A DNA stretch of 12,592 bases, taken from contig CAJFTV010000144.1 in assembly GCA_904420055.1 (NCBI GenBank), positions 1-12,592 of the forward strand, read 5' to 3'. The notes beneath the pieces were generated by a model. That model was not told the DNA's origin and did not search any database. It worked only from the letters and a program-made list of their open reading frames with translations. The stretch's first letter is position 1. Each line of letters begins with the position of its first letter. Position numbers and translations under genes: made by a program. This document shows, piece after piece, positions 5,630 through 12,592 of this stretch. The DNA comes from Candidatus Alloscillospira gallinarum. Its GTDB lineage: Bacteria; Bacillota; Clostridia; Oscillospirales; Oscillospiraceae.

Positions 5630-7462
5630 TTACTCCTCCCCCACTTTGGGCTTTTTCTTGCTGTGAAAATAATCGTATACAGCTCCGGCGGCGTCTCTCG
5701 GCACCACCTGCAAAAGCTCGTCCATCTCAGCTCCCGCTATGGCCTTCATGCTTCCAAAACGCTTTAAAAGCGCATTTTTCCGTTTCTCTCCCACACCCGG
5801 TATTGACTCAAGGCGCGACTTATAGCTGTTTTTTGACCGGAGAGAGCGGTGATACTCTATTGCAAACCGGTGAGTCTCCTCCTGAATACTTCCCACAAAT
5901 GCAAATACCGCGGGATTTCCAACAATACCTATCTCCATTCCCTCAGGTGTTATAAGGGCACGCGTCCTGTGGCGGTCGTCCTTTACCATACCGAATATGC
6001 TCACCGGCACGCCTGCCTCCTGGGACGCCTCAACAGCCATTGAGGCGTGAACAGCGCCGCCGTCAATAAGCATGAGATCCGGCAAGGGCGCAAACTTCTC
6101 GTCTCCCTCTTTATACCGCATCAGCCTGCGGTATACAACCTCTTTCATACTGTGAAAATCGTCCTGCTCTGTGAGAGTCTTTATTTTAAACTTTCTGTAA
6201 TCCTTCTTTTTTGGTCTGCCGTGCTGGAAAACAGTCATGGACGCCACCATTGCCTCCGAGCCGGTGTTTGATATATCAAACGCCTCAATCCGCTCCGGCA
6301 TACCTGCAAGCCCGAGATTTTCCATGAGCCACTGGAGGGTTTTAAGTGTCTTTTCCTCTTTTGTGGTAGCCCTTTCCGTCTCCTCCCGCGCGTTTACACA
6401 GGCCGCATCCACAAGACGCCGTTTTTCACCCCGCTGAGGGCACATAATATACACTCTCTTTCCGCTGCTCTCCGAAAACATCTGCTCCAGCTCTCCGGCG
6501 TCCGGCAGCTCCGCAGGCAGAAAAATATTTTTCGGGTACACGCCGCGCCGCTCGTAATACTGACGCAAAATCCCCGACAGAGCCTCTCCGTCCTCCTCCA
6601 TAGGCGTCTCAATCAGCTCAAAATCCTTGTCTAAAAGGTCGCCGCCGATATAGTGCAGCACCACAAAACAGCTCTTTGCCGTCCCACGGTAAAAGCCCAC
6701 GGCGTCCGTATCCGCGGCGCTGCCGGCGACAACACGCTGCTTTTCTGTAAGCGCCTTTATTGCCTTTATCCTGTCCCGCTTTTCAGCCGCAAGCTCAAAT
6801 CTTAAATTTTCCGCGTCCTCCGCCATCTCCTTTTGGAGCTCTGACAAAAGTCCGTGCGTCCTGCCCTCAAAAATCAGCATTGCCGTATGCACGGCTTTCT
6901 GATAATCACTTTTATCAACATCCTCAAGGCAGTAGCCCATGCACGTGCCCATATGGTAGTTGAGACATGGCCGCTCCTTTCCAATGTCCCGCGGGAATTT
7001 CCGGCTGCACGTTGGGAGCTTCAGGGCTTTTTTAACAGCGTCAATAGCGTTTTTCGTCATGCTTCTGCCGCCATACGGGCCGAAATATTTCGCCCCGTCC
7101 TTACCCGGCTTCGACACAATAGAAAAAGTGGGGTATTCCTCGCTTAAGTCCACCCTTATAAACGGATATCCCTTGTCGTCCTTCAGCAGAATATTATACC
7201 GCGGCATATGGTGTTTTATAAGGGAGTTTTCAAGCACCAGCGCCTCAAACTCAGAGCCGGCGATTATGACGTTAAAGTCTGCTATTTTGGATATCATGGC
7301 CTCTGTCTTTGCGTTGTGCTCACCCACAAAATAGCTGCTTACCCTGTTCCTGAGAAGCTTCGCCTTTCCCACGTAAATCACCCCGCCGGACTTGTCCAGC
7401 ATAATGTAAACTCCGGGCTGCAGCGGGAGCTTTCTCGCCTTTTCCCTAAGCTTTTCAATCAT
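5630..7462 (-). CDS. uvrC: Excinuclease ABC subunit C (UvrC)
   Basis: UvrC is the double-incision nuclease of nucleotide excision repair, recruited by UvrB at DNA lesions. Its 610 residues are full length. Domains in order are GIY-YIG (about 14-92; PGVYIMLD, IYVGKAKLLRNRV, then Glu in FEALVLEN for 3' incision) and a Cys segment with C152, C166, C174 and C178. A UVR motif that contacts UvrB follows (about 204-237), then the RNase H-like 5' nuclease (about 380-540; FDISN with D396, LIDGG with D467, H531). A helix-hairpin-helix closes it (about 551-595, IPGVGEKRKNALLKRFGS). The ATG at 7462 follows a terminator by only 30 bases. Its ribosome binding site is poor: AGGGGG sits about 14 bases upstream, partly inside a small TGTCC/GGACA hairpin. 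No clear promoter was seen, so it may depend on readthrough from the HPr gene. The stop is two bases before the rsmD start. Confidence 0.98.
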   Translation of the reverse strand: MIEKLREKARKLPLQPGVYIMLDKSGGVIYVGKAKLLRNRVSSYFVGEHNAKTEAMISKIADFNVIIAGSEFEALVLENSLIKHHMPRYNILLKDDKGYPFIRVDLSEEYPTFSIVSKPGKDGAKYFGPYGGRSMTKNAIDAVKKALKLPTCSRKFPRDIGKERPCLNYHMGTCMGYCLEDVDKSDYQKAVHTAMLIFEGRTHGLLSELQKEMAEDAENLRFELAAEKRDRIKAIKALTEKQRVVAGSAADTDAVGFYRGTAKSCFVVLHYIGGDLLDKDFELIETPMEEDGEALSGILRQYYERRGVYPKNIFLPAELPDAGELEQMFSESSGKRVYIMCPQRGEKRRLVDAACVNAREETERATTKEEKTLKTLQWLMENLGLAGMPERIEAFDISNTGSEAMVASMTVFQHGRPKKKDYRKFKIKTLTEQDDFHSMKEVVYRRLMRYKEGDEKFAPLPDLMLIDGGAVHASMAVEASQEAGVPVSIFGMVKDDRHRTRALITPEGMEIGIVGNPAVFAFVGSIQEETHRFAIEYHRSLRSKNSYKSRLESIPGVGEKRKNALLKRFGSMKAIAGAEMDELLQVVPRDAAGAVYDYFHSKKKPKVGEE

Positions 7463-7492
7463 TAAAACGCCTGTCCCCCTTTATGGACACCT

Positions 7493-7527
7493 AAAAAACT
7501 TATGGGCCTGCCGGAGAGCAGACCCAT
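7493..7527 (-). terminator. Intrinsic terminator after the HPr gene
   Basis: On the minus strand ATGGGTCTGC and GCAGGCCCAT form a 10-bp stem with one G-T wobble around a six-base loop (7502-7527). TTTTTT follows three bases later at 7498-7493. It begins 14 bases past the HPr stop and should end most HPr transcripts before uvrC. Confidence 0.8.
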
Positions 7528-7541
7528 TCGTCCGATAAACC

Positions 7542-7805
7542 TTATTCATTAAAATTGCTCTGAATCAGCCGCACAAGCTCGTCAACGGCTTCCTGCTCGT
7601 CAGCTCCGTCTCCAACAATGCATATCTCTGTTCCCTGTACAACTCCAAGGGAGAGAACGCCCAAAAGGCTTTTTGCATTCACTCTGCGCTCGCCCTCTTC
7701 AATCCAGAGGCCACATTTATATTCATTCGCCTTCTGTATCAGGTATGTCGCAGGTCTGGCGTGCAGCCCGACCTCATTCGCAACCGTCACTGTCTTACTG
7801 TACAT
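7542..7805 (-). CDS. ptsH: Phosphocarrier protein HPr
   Basis: HPr carries phosphate from enzyme I to the sugar-specific EIIA of the phosphotransferase system. In Firmicutes, HPr kinase phosphorylates it on serine for CcpA-dependent catabolite control. Its 87 residues match the family length. GLHARPA places the active-site His15, and AKSLLGVLSLG places the regulatory Ser46. Retention of His15 argues against Crh, the regulatory paralogue lacking it. GGGGGT lies six bases before the ATG. Its own promoter and terminator make it a single-gene unit. No enzyme I gene (ptsI), its usual partner, is in the window. Confidence 0.95.
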   Translation of the reverse strand: MYSKTVTVANEVGLHARPATYLIQKANEYKCGLWIEEGERRVNAKSLLGVLSLGVVQGTEICIVGDGADEQEAVDELVRLIQSNFNE

Positions 7806-7863
7806 AAGAATACCCCCAGTAATAATTAAATGTCATCCGCTCATACAGATTTCACTACAATAT

Positions 7864-7892
7864 ACTTTAACAAAGCATACCCATAACGTCAA
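7864..7892 (-). promoter_or_regulatory. Candidate promoter of the HPr gene
   Basis: On the minus strand TTGACG (7892-7887) and TAAAGT (7869-7864) are 17 bases apart, with an upstream TG forming an extended -10 (TGTTAAAGT). Transcription would start near 7857, about 52 bases before the ATG. The region is A/T-rich; a weaker alternative is TTGACT (7960-7955) with TAGAGA 17 bases on. Confidence 0.5.
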
Positions 7893-7896
7893 GATA

Positions 7897-7930
7897 AATA
7901 TTAACCAAATTTCACATTTCAGTTAATATT
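7897..7930. repeat. 9-bp inverted repeat upstream of the HPr promoter
   Basis: AATATTAAC (7897-7905) and GTTAATATT (7922-7930) are perfect inverted copies separated by 16 bases. The pair lies four bases upstream of the predicted -35, so it could be an activator or repressor site. High local A/T content raises the chance of coincidence. The stretch 7806-8015 holds no gene that I can support. Confidence 0.5.
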
Positions 7931-8015
7931 CTCTCTATTTAGCAGGAGTATAGTAGTCAAATTAGACAGATTTTCTGAGCAAAAATATTAAAAACCGACA
8001 AAATCAGGTCAAGTG

Positions 8016-9320
8016 TCATTTCGCCGTTTTTCTGCTTGAAAACGCCTGGGTTCCAAGCGTCCACAAGGGTATTAAAAAAAGATAAAAGGCAAACAGAACA
8101 CTCTCTTTCGGTGCCCCAACCGATGCCAGCGGCACAGCTCCGGCAATAGACCATGGCACAAGGGGAGAAACCACCACAGCCGAATTTTCAAGGTATGAGG
8201 CCATGTCCTCCTTTCTCTTCACCGCCGGGCCGCAGAGCTGATTTGTCAGCATAATAGCAAGGGTCTGATTGCAGGCCACCGCAGCCGAAACGGCAGAGGT
8301 TATAAGTACAGAGCCAAAAGGCGTCACCTTTTCACCCAGACGGGATACAAGGCGTCCTGCACTGTTTAAAAAACCAGTGCCGTTAAACATTCCCGAATAG
8401 CTTGAGGATATGCACACAATACAGAAAACCTGTACAATTGACACAATACCTCCCCCCTGCATAAGCCGGGCAAGCTCGCCGCTCTCCGGGCTAAAACCGT
8501 TCCATATCAGCTCCGGCAGAGCCGTCAGGGCAGTTTTCTGTACACACACCGCCGCTAAAACTCCGCACAGGGAACTTACCGCCAGGGTAATCTTCACATT
8601 AACTCGGCACACTGCTAAAATTATAACCGCGGCGACGGGCAGGAGTGTAAGCGGCGACAGGCTGAAATTTTCGGCCAGAATTTCCCGTGTGCCTGCGGAG
8701 GCGCCGGTCCCGCCAAAGGACATGCCCAAAACCGTGTAGACCGCACAGGTGACTGCAAACGGCACCGCCGCCGTCCGCATCATTTTCTTTATATTTGAGT
8801 ATAGGTTTGTCCCGGTGACCTCACTGACTAAAAGGGCGCTCGTAGACACAGGCGAACACCTGTCACCGAAATACACCCCGGCCAGGATAGCTCCGCCGGC
8901 GTAAAACTCAGGTATTCCCATGCTTCTTGACATTGTCATGCATATTACACCTATTGTGGCCGCGCTGCCGAAAGACGTACCCGTTAAAAATGACACAAGA
9001 CAGCACATTAAAAATGAGGCAAGCAGCATAACCGACGGCATGCACAGCGCAGATGCGTAATAGACAATACAGGCTATCGCCCCGCAGGCACGCCACACCG
9101 CAGTAATTACCCCTATCAGAACAAATGTAATCAGTATATTTTTAACCGTTTTCACCCCCGACATGGCAAAAAACGCCATTTCTTTAGCGCTCTTCCCCCT
9201 TTTAAGGCCATATCCAAAGAACAGTAAAAAACCGAATGCCATGGCATACAAAACCGAAATCCCCGAAAAAACGCAGGCGAGAAGTCCCGCGGCAAAAATT
9301 CCAAGAAGTAAAAATTCCAT
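8016..9320 (-). CDS. NhaC-family Na+/H+ antiporter
   Basis: This polytopic membrane protein exchanges cations, or organic acids with cations, across the cell membrane. Its 434 residues are mostly hydrophobic with roughly 10-12 predicted membrane segments. Family signatures are GTSFGSAATIGV (114-125) and GVYFGDRCSPVSTSALLVSE (148-167). The latter corresponds to the conserved GxxFGDxxSPxS transport-core motif of the NhaC branch of the ion transporter superfamily. A late SPLVPWSIAGAVP segment is also typical. Some relatives (MleN) swap malate for lactate, so the substrate is open. GGGAGG lies seven bases before the ATG. The gene is divergent from a LysR-type regulator gene and shares its operator region, so it is the likely regulatory target. 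No clear strong terminator follows, only T-rich sequence near 7980-7995. Confidence 0.88.
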   Translation of the reverse strand: MEFLLLGIFAAGLLACVFSGISVLYAMAFGFLLFFGYGLKRGKSAKEMAFFAMSGVKTVKNILITFVLIGVITAVWRACGAIACIVYYASALCMPSVMLLASFLMCCLVSFLTGTSFGSAATIGVICMTMSRSMGIPEFYAGGAILAGVYFGDRCSPVSTSALLVSEVTGTNLYSNIKKMMRTAAVPFAVTCAVYTVLGMSFGGTGASAGTREILAENFSLSPLTLLPVAAVIILAVCRVNVKITLAVSSLCGVLAAVCVQKTALTALPELIWNGFSPESGELARLMQGGGIVSIVQVFCIVCISSSYSGMFNGTGFLNSAGRLVSRLGEKVTPFGSVLITSAVSAAVACNQTLAIMLTNQLCGPAVKRKEDMASYLENSAVVVSPLVPWSIAGAVPLASVGAPKESVLFAFYLFLIPLWTLGTQAFSSRKTAK

Positions 9321-9338
9321 CTATCTGCCTCCCAGGCA

Positions 9339-9367
9339 ATTATACCGCCGTCTTTTCCAGTTTACAA
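9339..9367 (-). promoter_or_regulatory. Candidate promoter of the NhaC-family antiporter gene
   Basis: On the minus strand TTGTAA (9367-9362) and a perfect TATAAT (9344-9339) are 17 bases apart. The start would fall near 9332, leaving almost no leader before the ribosome binding site. The -35 lies in the centre of the palindrome at 9355-9374. Confidence 0.65.
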
Positions 9368-9374
9368 ACTGGAA
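9355..9374. promoter_or_regulatory. Perfect palindromic operator between lysR and the antiporter gene
   Basis: TTCCAGTTT and AAACTGGAA are perfect 9-base inverted arms around a central AC. The site contains dyad symmetry of the T-N11-A kind typical of LysR-type regulators, and it covers the predicted -35 elements of both divergent promoters. Its position suggests autorepression of the regulator and control of the antiporter. Binding by the adjacent regulator is inferred. Confidence 0.7.
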
Positions 9375-9388
9375 TTATTCGATATAAT
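9361..9388 (+). promoter_or_regulatory. Candidate promoter of the lysR-type regulator gene
   Basis: TTTACA (9361-9366) and a perfect TATAAT (9383-9388) are 16 bases apart. The -35 is inside the palindrome, so operator occupancy would block it. Transcription would start near 9395. Confidence 0.65.
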
Positions 9389-9409
9389 ATACAGCAAAAA
9401 CACTGTAAT

Positions 9410-9414
9410 GGAGG
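9410..9414 (+). promoter_or_regulatory. Ribosome binding site that decides the lysR start
   Basis: GGAGG ends five bases before ATG 9420. An upstream in-frame ATG at 9408 overlaps this GGAGG and has no ribosome binding site of its own, so the protein very probably begins MNFLPMYYF at 9420. Confidence 0.85.
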
Positions 9415-9419
9415 ACAAC

Positions 9420-10307
9420 ATGAATTTTCTGCCGATGTATTATTTCACCGTCGTCACCGAGAAAGAAAGCATAAACAAGGCGGCGCAAAAGCTTCACATA
9501 ACACAGCAGACCTTGAGCGCCCACATGGCCGCCATTGAGAAAGAGTTAAACTGCACCCTCTTTTACCGCCGTCCCAGGTTCTCACTCACTTACGCGGGAG
9601 AAAAATTTTACCAATATGCCAGAGGCTTTATCCGCATGTACGATACAATGCTGAAAGAGTTTGCCGATATATCCGGCAGTGAGAGCGGTACTATAAGCGT
9701 GGGCATTGGCCACACAAGAAGCCGCGTTTTAATGCCTGAAATTCTGCCGTCATTCTGCCGTGAATACCCGTTTATACAGGTCAACATAAAGGAACAGCGA
9801 AACGACACTCTTCTGCAAAATCTCTTTGACGGCAACGCTGACCTCATTATAGGCGATATTCCCCGGGACATGCCTGAAATTGAGGTACGGCCGCTGTACA
9901 GGGAAAAAATGCAGCTTGTTATCCCCAAAAGCCTTTTACACGGAGAGTTTAGCCCCTCAGCCCTTGGGGAACTGCCTTTCATTTTAGGCGCTCCCCACGA
10001 CATCGCCGGGCGCATAGGCAGAGAGTTCTTAAAACAGCACGGGGCCGTGCCTCCAGCCGCAGCCTCGTCCGATAACATGGAGACAATTCTTGCAATGTGC
10101 CTGCGCGGGGCAGGCGCAAGCTTCTGCTCTGATTTGATACTGCATGAGACATTATCCCGTAAGGACCTTGACAAGCTGCTTGTCATACCTCTGAAGAGCG
10201 AATTTGAAATTAAAATTGCCTGGCTCAGGCGTGAGTACCTTCCGCGCCATATGGCCCTTTTTATACAGCATGCCGAAAATAATCTGGCGGAGCTTTATTC
10301 TTCTTAA
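9420..10307 (+). CDS. LysR-family transcriptional regulator
   Basis: This is a cytoplasmic DNA-binding regulator of 295 residues, the normal family size. The N-terminal winged helix-turn-helix is clear: YYFTVVTEKESINKAAQKL, then HITQQTLSAHMAAIEKELN (about 7-44) and LFYRRPRFSLTYAGEKF. A linker helix follows to about 85. A periplasmic-binding-protein-like effector domain runs from about 91 to the end (TISVGIGHTR, LIIGDIP, LVIPKS, ILAMCLRGAGASF). The inducer cannot be deduced from sequence. It is the only certain plus-strand gene here and is divergent from the NhaC-family antiporter gene. The palindrome at 9355-9374 overlaps both predicted -35 regions, the classic arrangement for a LysR regulator controlling its neighbour and itself. 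Its last codons lie inside a terminator hairpin. Confidence 0.95.
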   Translation: MNFLPMYYFTVVTEKESINKAAQKLHITQQTLSAHMAAIEKELNCTLFYRRPRFSLTYAGEKFYQYARGFIRMYDTMLKEFADISGSESGTISVGIGHTRSRVLMPEILPSFCREYPFIQVNIKEQRNDTLLQNLFDGNADLIIGDIPRDMPEIEVRPLYREKMQLVIPKSLLHGEFSPSALGELPFILGAPHDIAGRIGREFLKQHGAVPPAAASSDNMETILAMCLRGAGASFCSDLILHETLSRKDLDKLLVIPLKSEFEIKIAWLRREYLPRHMALFIQHAENNLAELYSS

Positions 10308-10316
10308 AGCTCCGCC
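10286..10316. terminator. Bidirectional terminator hairpin between converging lysR and mutS2
   Basis: GGCGGAGCTTTA (10286-10297) and TAAAGCTCCGCC (10305-10316) form a perfect 12-bp stem with a seven-base loop. The right arm begins with the lysR stop codon, and the left arm lies in its last codons. T-rich tracts follow on both sides but are interrupted (TATTTTAATT on plus, ATTATTTT on minus). The mutS2 stop at 10323 is only six bases from the stem. Confidence 0.75.
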
Positions 10317-10322
10317 GGAATG

Positions 10323-12592
10323 CTATTTTAATTCAACCACGGTGACTCCCGTCTCACCCTCGCCGTATCTGCCGAGGCGGAAGCTCTTAATTCCCCGCTC
10401 CCGTCGGAGACAGTCGTGCACGGCCTGTCTTAACGCGCCGGTCCCCTTGCCGTGAATTATGGTCACGGTATTCAGCTTCGCCATTTTAGCGCTGTCGATA
10501 AACCGCTCCACAACCGGTATGGCCTCGTCTGTCATCATGCCCCTTATGTCAAGCTCCGGCTTTACTGCTTTTGCCCTCAGCTCAGGTGTGTACGAGGATT
10601 TCGACCCGCTTTTCGGCTTTTGCGCTTTCTGTCCCTCAACAAGGCGCACCTCGTCCTCTTTTGCGGTTATCTTTAAAATGCCCGCCTGGAGAGTTAATGT
10701 GCCGTCCTCGCCTTTGGAGATTACCTCTGCCGTTGTACCCACAGAAACAAGTCTCACAGTATCTCCCGGCTTTACCGGCCTTGAGGACGGAGGCGGCGCC
10801 TCCTCTCCCTCCTGTATGCCAAGCTTTTCCTCCGTGTCGTTTAACGTCTTATATACACCGGCACGACGGGAGTTCAATTTCTGCCAGTCCTCTTTTTCCG
10901 CCGACTTTTTCATGTCGGAGAGCTCCGAAAATACCAGTTCAGCCGTACTTCTGGCCTCTGCAATTATCCTGTCTGCCTCACGTTTCGCAATAACCGCGGC
11001 TTTTTCTCTCTCCCGCTCGGTCTCTTCACGCAGTTTTTTTATGCGCTCCTCGCTTTCGGAAATAGCCTGCAGCTTCCTTTTAATCTCGCTGTCCTCGTGC
11101 TCCATCTTCTGCCGCGTCTCTTCAAGGTTCTGCAAGACCTCCTCAAAAGACGCATTTTCAGAGTTCACACGGCTCTGCGCATCTTTTATAACTCTCTCCG
11201 GCAGACCAAGCCGCCTTGATATTGCAAAGGCATTGCTCTTTCCCGGCACGCCTATGAGAAGCCGGTAGGTTGGCCGCAGAGTCTCCACGTCAAACTCACA
11301 GGAGGCGTTCTGAACGCCTTCAGTCGTTGTGGCGTACATCTTCAGCTCCGCATAGTGGGTAGTGGCGGCAATGTGCGCCCCGGCACGTCGTGCGTCCTCA
11401 ATTACGGCTATCGCCAGAGCCGCCCCCTCCACCGGGTCAGTACCGGCTCCCAGCTCGTCAAACAGCAAGAGTGTATTGTCACCGCATTCGTCAAGTATTT
11501 TTACAATCGTCGTCATGTGCGCTGAGAATGTGGACAACGACTGCTCAATCGACTGTTCGTCGCCTATATCCGCAAGAATTTTCTCAAAAACCGGAACACA
11601 GCTGCCGTAATTTGCCGGTATGTGCAGCCCGCACTGGGCCATGGCGCAAATAAGCCCTATCGTCTTAAGGGTGACAGTTTTTCCTCCGGTATTCGGCCCT
11701 GTTATGACAAGGGTGTCAAACTCGTCTCCCAGTGTCACGTCTATTGGCACCGCAGACTTTTGCGGCAAAAGCGGGTGCCGCGCCTTTTTAAGTATCAGCT
11801 TTCCCGTATCCGATATTTCCGGCTCATCACCGTTTAGCTTATACGACAGCTTTGCCTTGGCAAATATGAGGTCAAGCTCAATAAGCGTCTTGTAGTCGCT
11901 CACAATGTCCTCCTTGTGGGAGGCCACCTCTCCGGATAGCTCCGCCAGTATCCTGTCAATCTCCTTCTGCTCCTTTGCAAGAAGCTCGCGTATTTCATTG
12001 TTTGCCTGTACGGCGGACATGGGCTCAATAAACAGTGTTGCCCCCGAGGAGGATATGTCGTGTACAAGTCCAGGCACCGCGGACTTGTACTCCGCCTTTA
12101 CCGGCACCACATACCTGTTGTTTTTCATTGTGATTATGGGGTCCTGTAAGTACTTTGAATAAGCCGGTGAGGTTATGACCTTATTTAATGCCTGGCGTAC
12201 CTTATCCCCGGCAATACGCATGTGCCTGCGGATATCCATAAGCTCACGGCTGGCACTGTCGGCAATCTCGTCCTCGCTTATTATGGCGCCGGATATTTTT
12301 TTCTCAAGATACTTGTTGCCATGAAGCCCGTAAAACAGGTAGTCAATTGCAGTGGGCTCCTGCCGGTCCTCTCCCGCATATTTCATTGCGCTCTCGGCAT
12401 AGCGCAGAACCGACGCAATGTCCATAAGTTCCCGGCAGTTAAGCGTACCGCCCCTGTCCGCCCGGGATACTGAGCCGGATACGTCCTGTATACCGCCAAG
12501 GGACAGGCTGCCGCGCAGCTCCATCATCTTCTTTGCGGCGGTTGTCTCCTTAAGACTGCTCTCCACCTCAAATCTGTCTGTTGAGGGTACAA
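10323..12592 (-). CDS. mutS2: MutS2 (Smr-domain MutS homologue), N-terminus outside window
   Basis: MutS2 is a MutS-like ATPase without the mismatch-recognition domain. Family members have been linked to suppression of homologous recombination and, in B. subtilis, to rescue of collided ribosomes. The visible 755 codons include the core/lever helices, the Walker A GPNTGGKT (11699-11676), the Walker B region DELGAGTDP (11459-11433) and ATTHYAELK. A charged coiled coil follows (about 10900-11150). The C-terminal Smr domain (about 10560-10323) carries LDIRG and HGKGTG. The frame is open to base 12592, and the residues before GTG 12566 (FEVESSLKET) fit MutS2, so that GTG is internal. With a usual length near 785-790, about 30-40 residues are missing. 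It converges on lysR. Confidence 0.97.
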   Translation of the reverse strand, partial: VPSTDRFEVESSLKETTAAKKMMELRGSLSLGGIQDVSGSVSRADRGGTLNCRELMDIASVLRYAESAMKYAGEDRQEPTAIDYLFYGLHGNKYLEKKISGAIISEDEIADSASRELMDIRRHMRIAGDKVRQALNKVITSPAYSKYLQDPIITMKNNRYVVPVKAEYKSAVPGLVHDISSSGATLFIEPMSAVQANNEIRELLAKEQKEIDRILAELSGEVASHKEDIVSDYKTLIELDLIFAKAKLSYKLNGDEPEISDTGKLILKKARHPLLPQKSAVPIDVTLGDEFDTLVITGPNTGGKTVTLKTIGLICAMAQCGLHIPANYGSCVPVFEKILADIGDEQSIEQSLSTFSAHMTTIVKILDECGDNTLLLFDELGAGTDPVEGAALAIAVIEDARRAGAHIAATTHYAELKMYATTTEGVQNASCEFDVETLRPTYRLLIGVPGKSNAFAISRRLGLPERVIKDAQSRVNSENASFEEVLQNLEETRQKMEHEDSEIKRKLQAISESEERIKKLREETEREREKAAVIAKREADRIIAEARSTAELVFSELSDMKKSAEKEDWQKLNSRRAGVYKTLNDTEEKLGIQEGEEAPPPSSRPVKPGDTVRLVSVGTTAEVISKGEDGTLTLQAGILKITAKEDEVRLVEGQKAQKPKSGSKSSYTPELRAKAVKPELDIRGMMTDEAIPVVERFIDSAKMAKLNTVTIIHGKGTGALRQAVHDCLRRERGIKSFRLGRYGEGETGVTVVELK

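Noticed and set aside
5032..5955. 307-codon plus-strand open frame across coaD, rsmD and uvrC
   Set aside because: It lies opposite three unmistakable genes, has no recognisable domain, and its composition is that of an antisense shadow.
7961..8015. Terminator after the antiporter gene
   Set aside because: T-rich stretches are present, but no stem longer than about 3-4 bp precedes them.
9608..10186. 192-codon minus-strand open frame inside lysR
   Set aside because: It is antisense to a full-length LysR regulator with all domains intact, and it has no motif of its own.
10459..11268. 269-codon plus-strand open frame inside mutS2
   Set aside because: It is Ser/Arg-rich low-complexity translation antisense to the MutS2 coiled coil and Smr linker, with no family signature.
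12564..12566. GTG as the start codon of mutS2
   Set aside because: The same frame continues upstream to the window edge with MutS2-like residues, so the true start is outside.

Overview
The window looks like chromosomal housekeeping DNA from a low-to-mid GC Firmicute, most likely a member of class Clostridia. Evidence for this is the mraZ-rsmH-ftsL-PBP start of a division/cell-wall (dcw) cluster, MutS2 with an Smr tail, an HPr carrying both His15 and Ser46, strong GGAGG-type ribosome binding sites, and a uvrC-rsmD-coaD string followed by a small coiled-coil protein. I see no tRNA, rRNA, CRISPR array, insertion sequence, phage gene or attachment site. A finer taxonomic call would be a guess.

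Nearly everything is on the minus strand, so reading runs from high to low coordinates. At the right edge is mutS2 (10323-12592, N-terminus cut off by the window). It converges on a plus-strand LysR-type regulator gene (9420-10307). A hairpin overlapping the regulator's stop codon separates the two and probably terminates both. The regulator is divergent from an NhaC-family antiporter gene (8016-9320). Their shared 99-bp gap holds a perfect palindrome lying over the -35 elements of both predicted promoters, so the pair looks like a regulator with its target.

Downstream of the antiporter is a stand-alone HPr gene (7542-7805) with its own predicted promoter and terminator. Next comes a tight operon-like block: uvrC (nucleotide excision repair), rsmD (16S rRNA methylation, TTG start), coaD (coenzyme A synthesis) and an uncharacterised coiled-coil protein (3934-4449). 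Gaps or overlaps between the first three are 4 bp or less. The block ends in three successive terminator-like hairpins (3718-3918).

After that 383-bp gap the dcw cluster begins with a sigma-A-type promoter and three 10-bp-phased MraZ-box-like repeats. It continues with mraZ, rsmH, an FtsL-like gene and a class B penicillin-binding protein gene that runs off the left edge after the SXXK and SXN motifs.

I found no convincing new multi-gene system. The points most worth a second look are the uncharacterised coiled-coil protein next to coaD, the shared operator between lysR and the antiporter, the phased repeats before mraZ, the stacked terminators, and the inverted repeat upstream of the HPr promoter.
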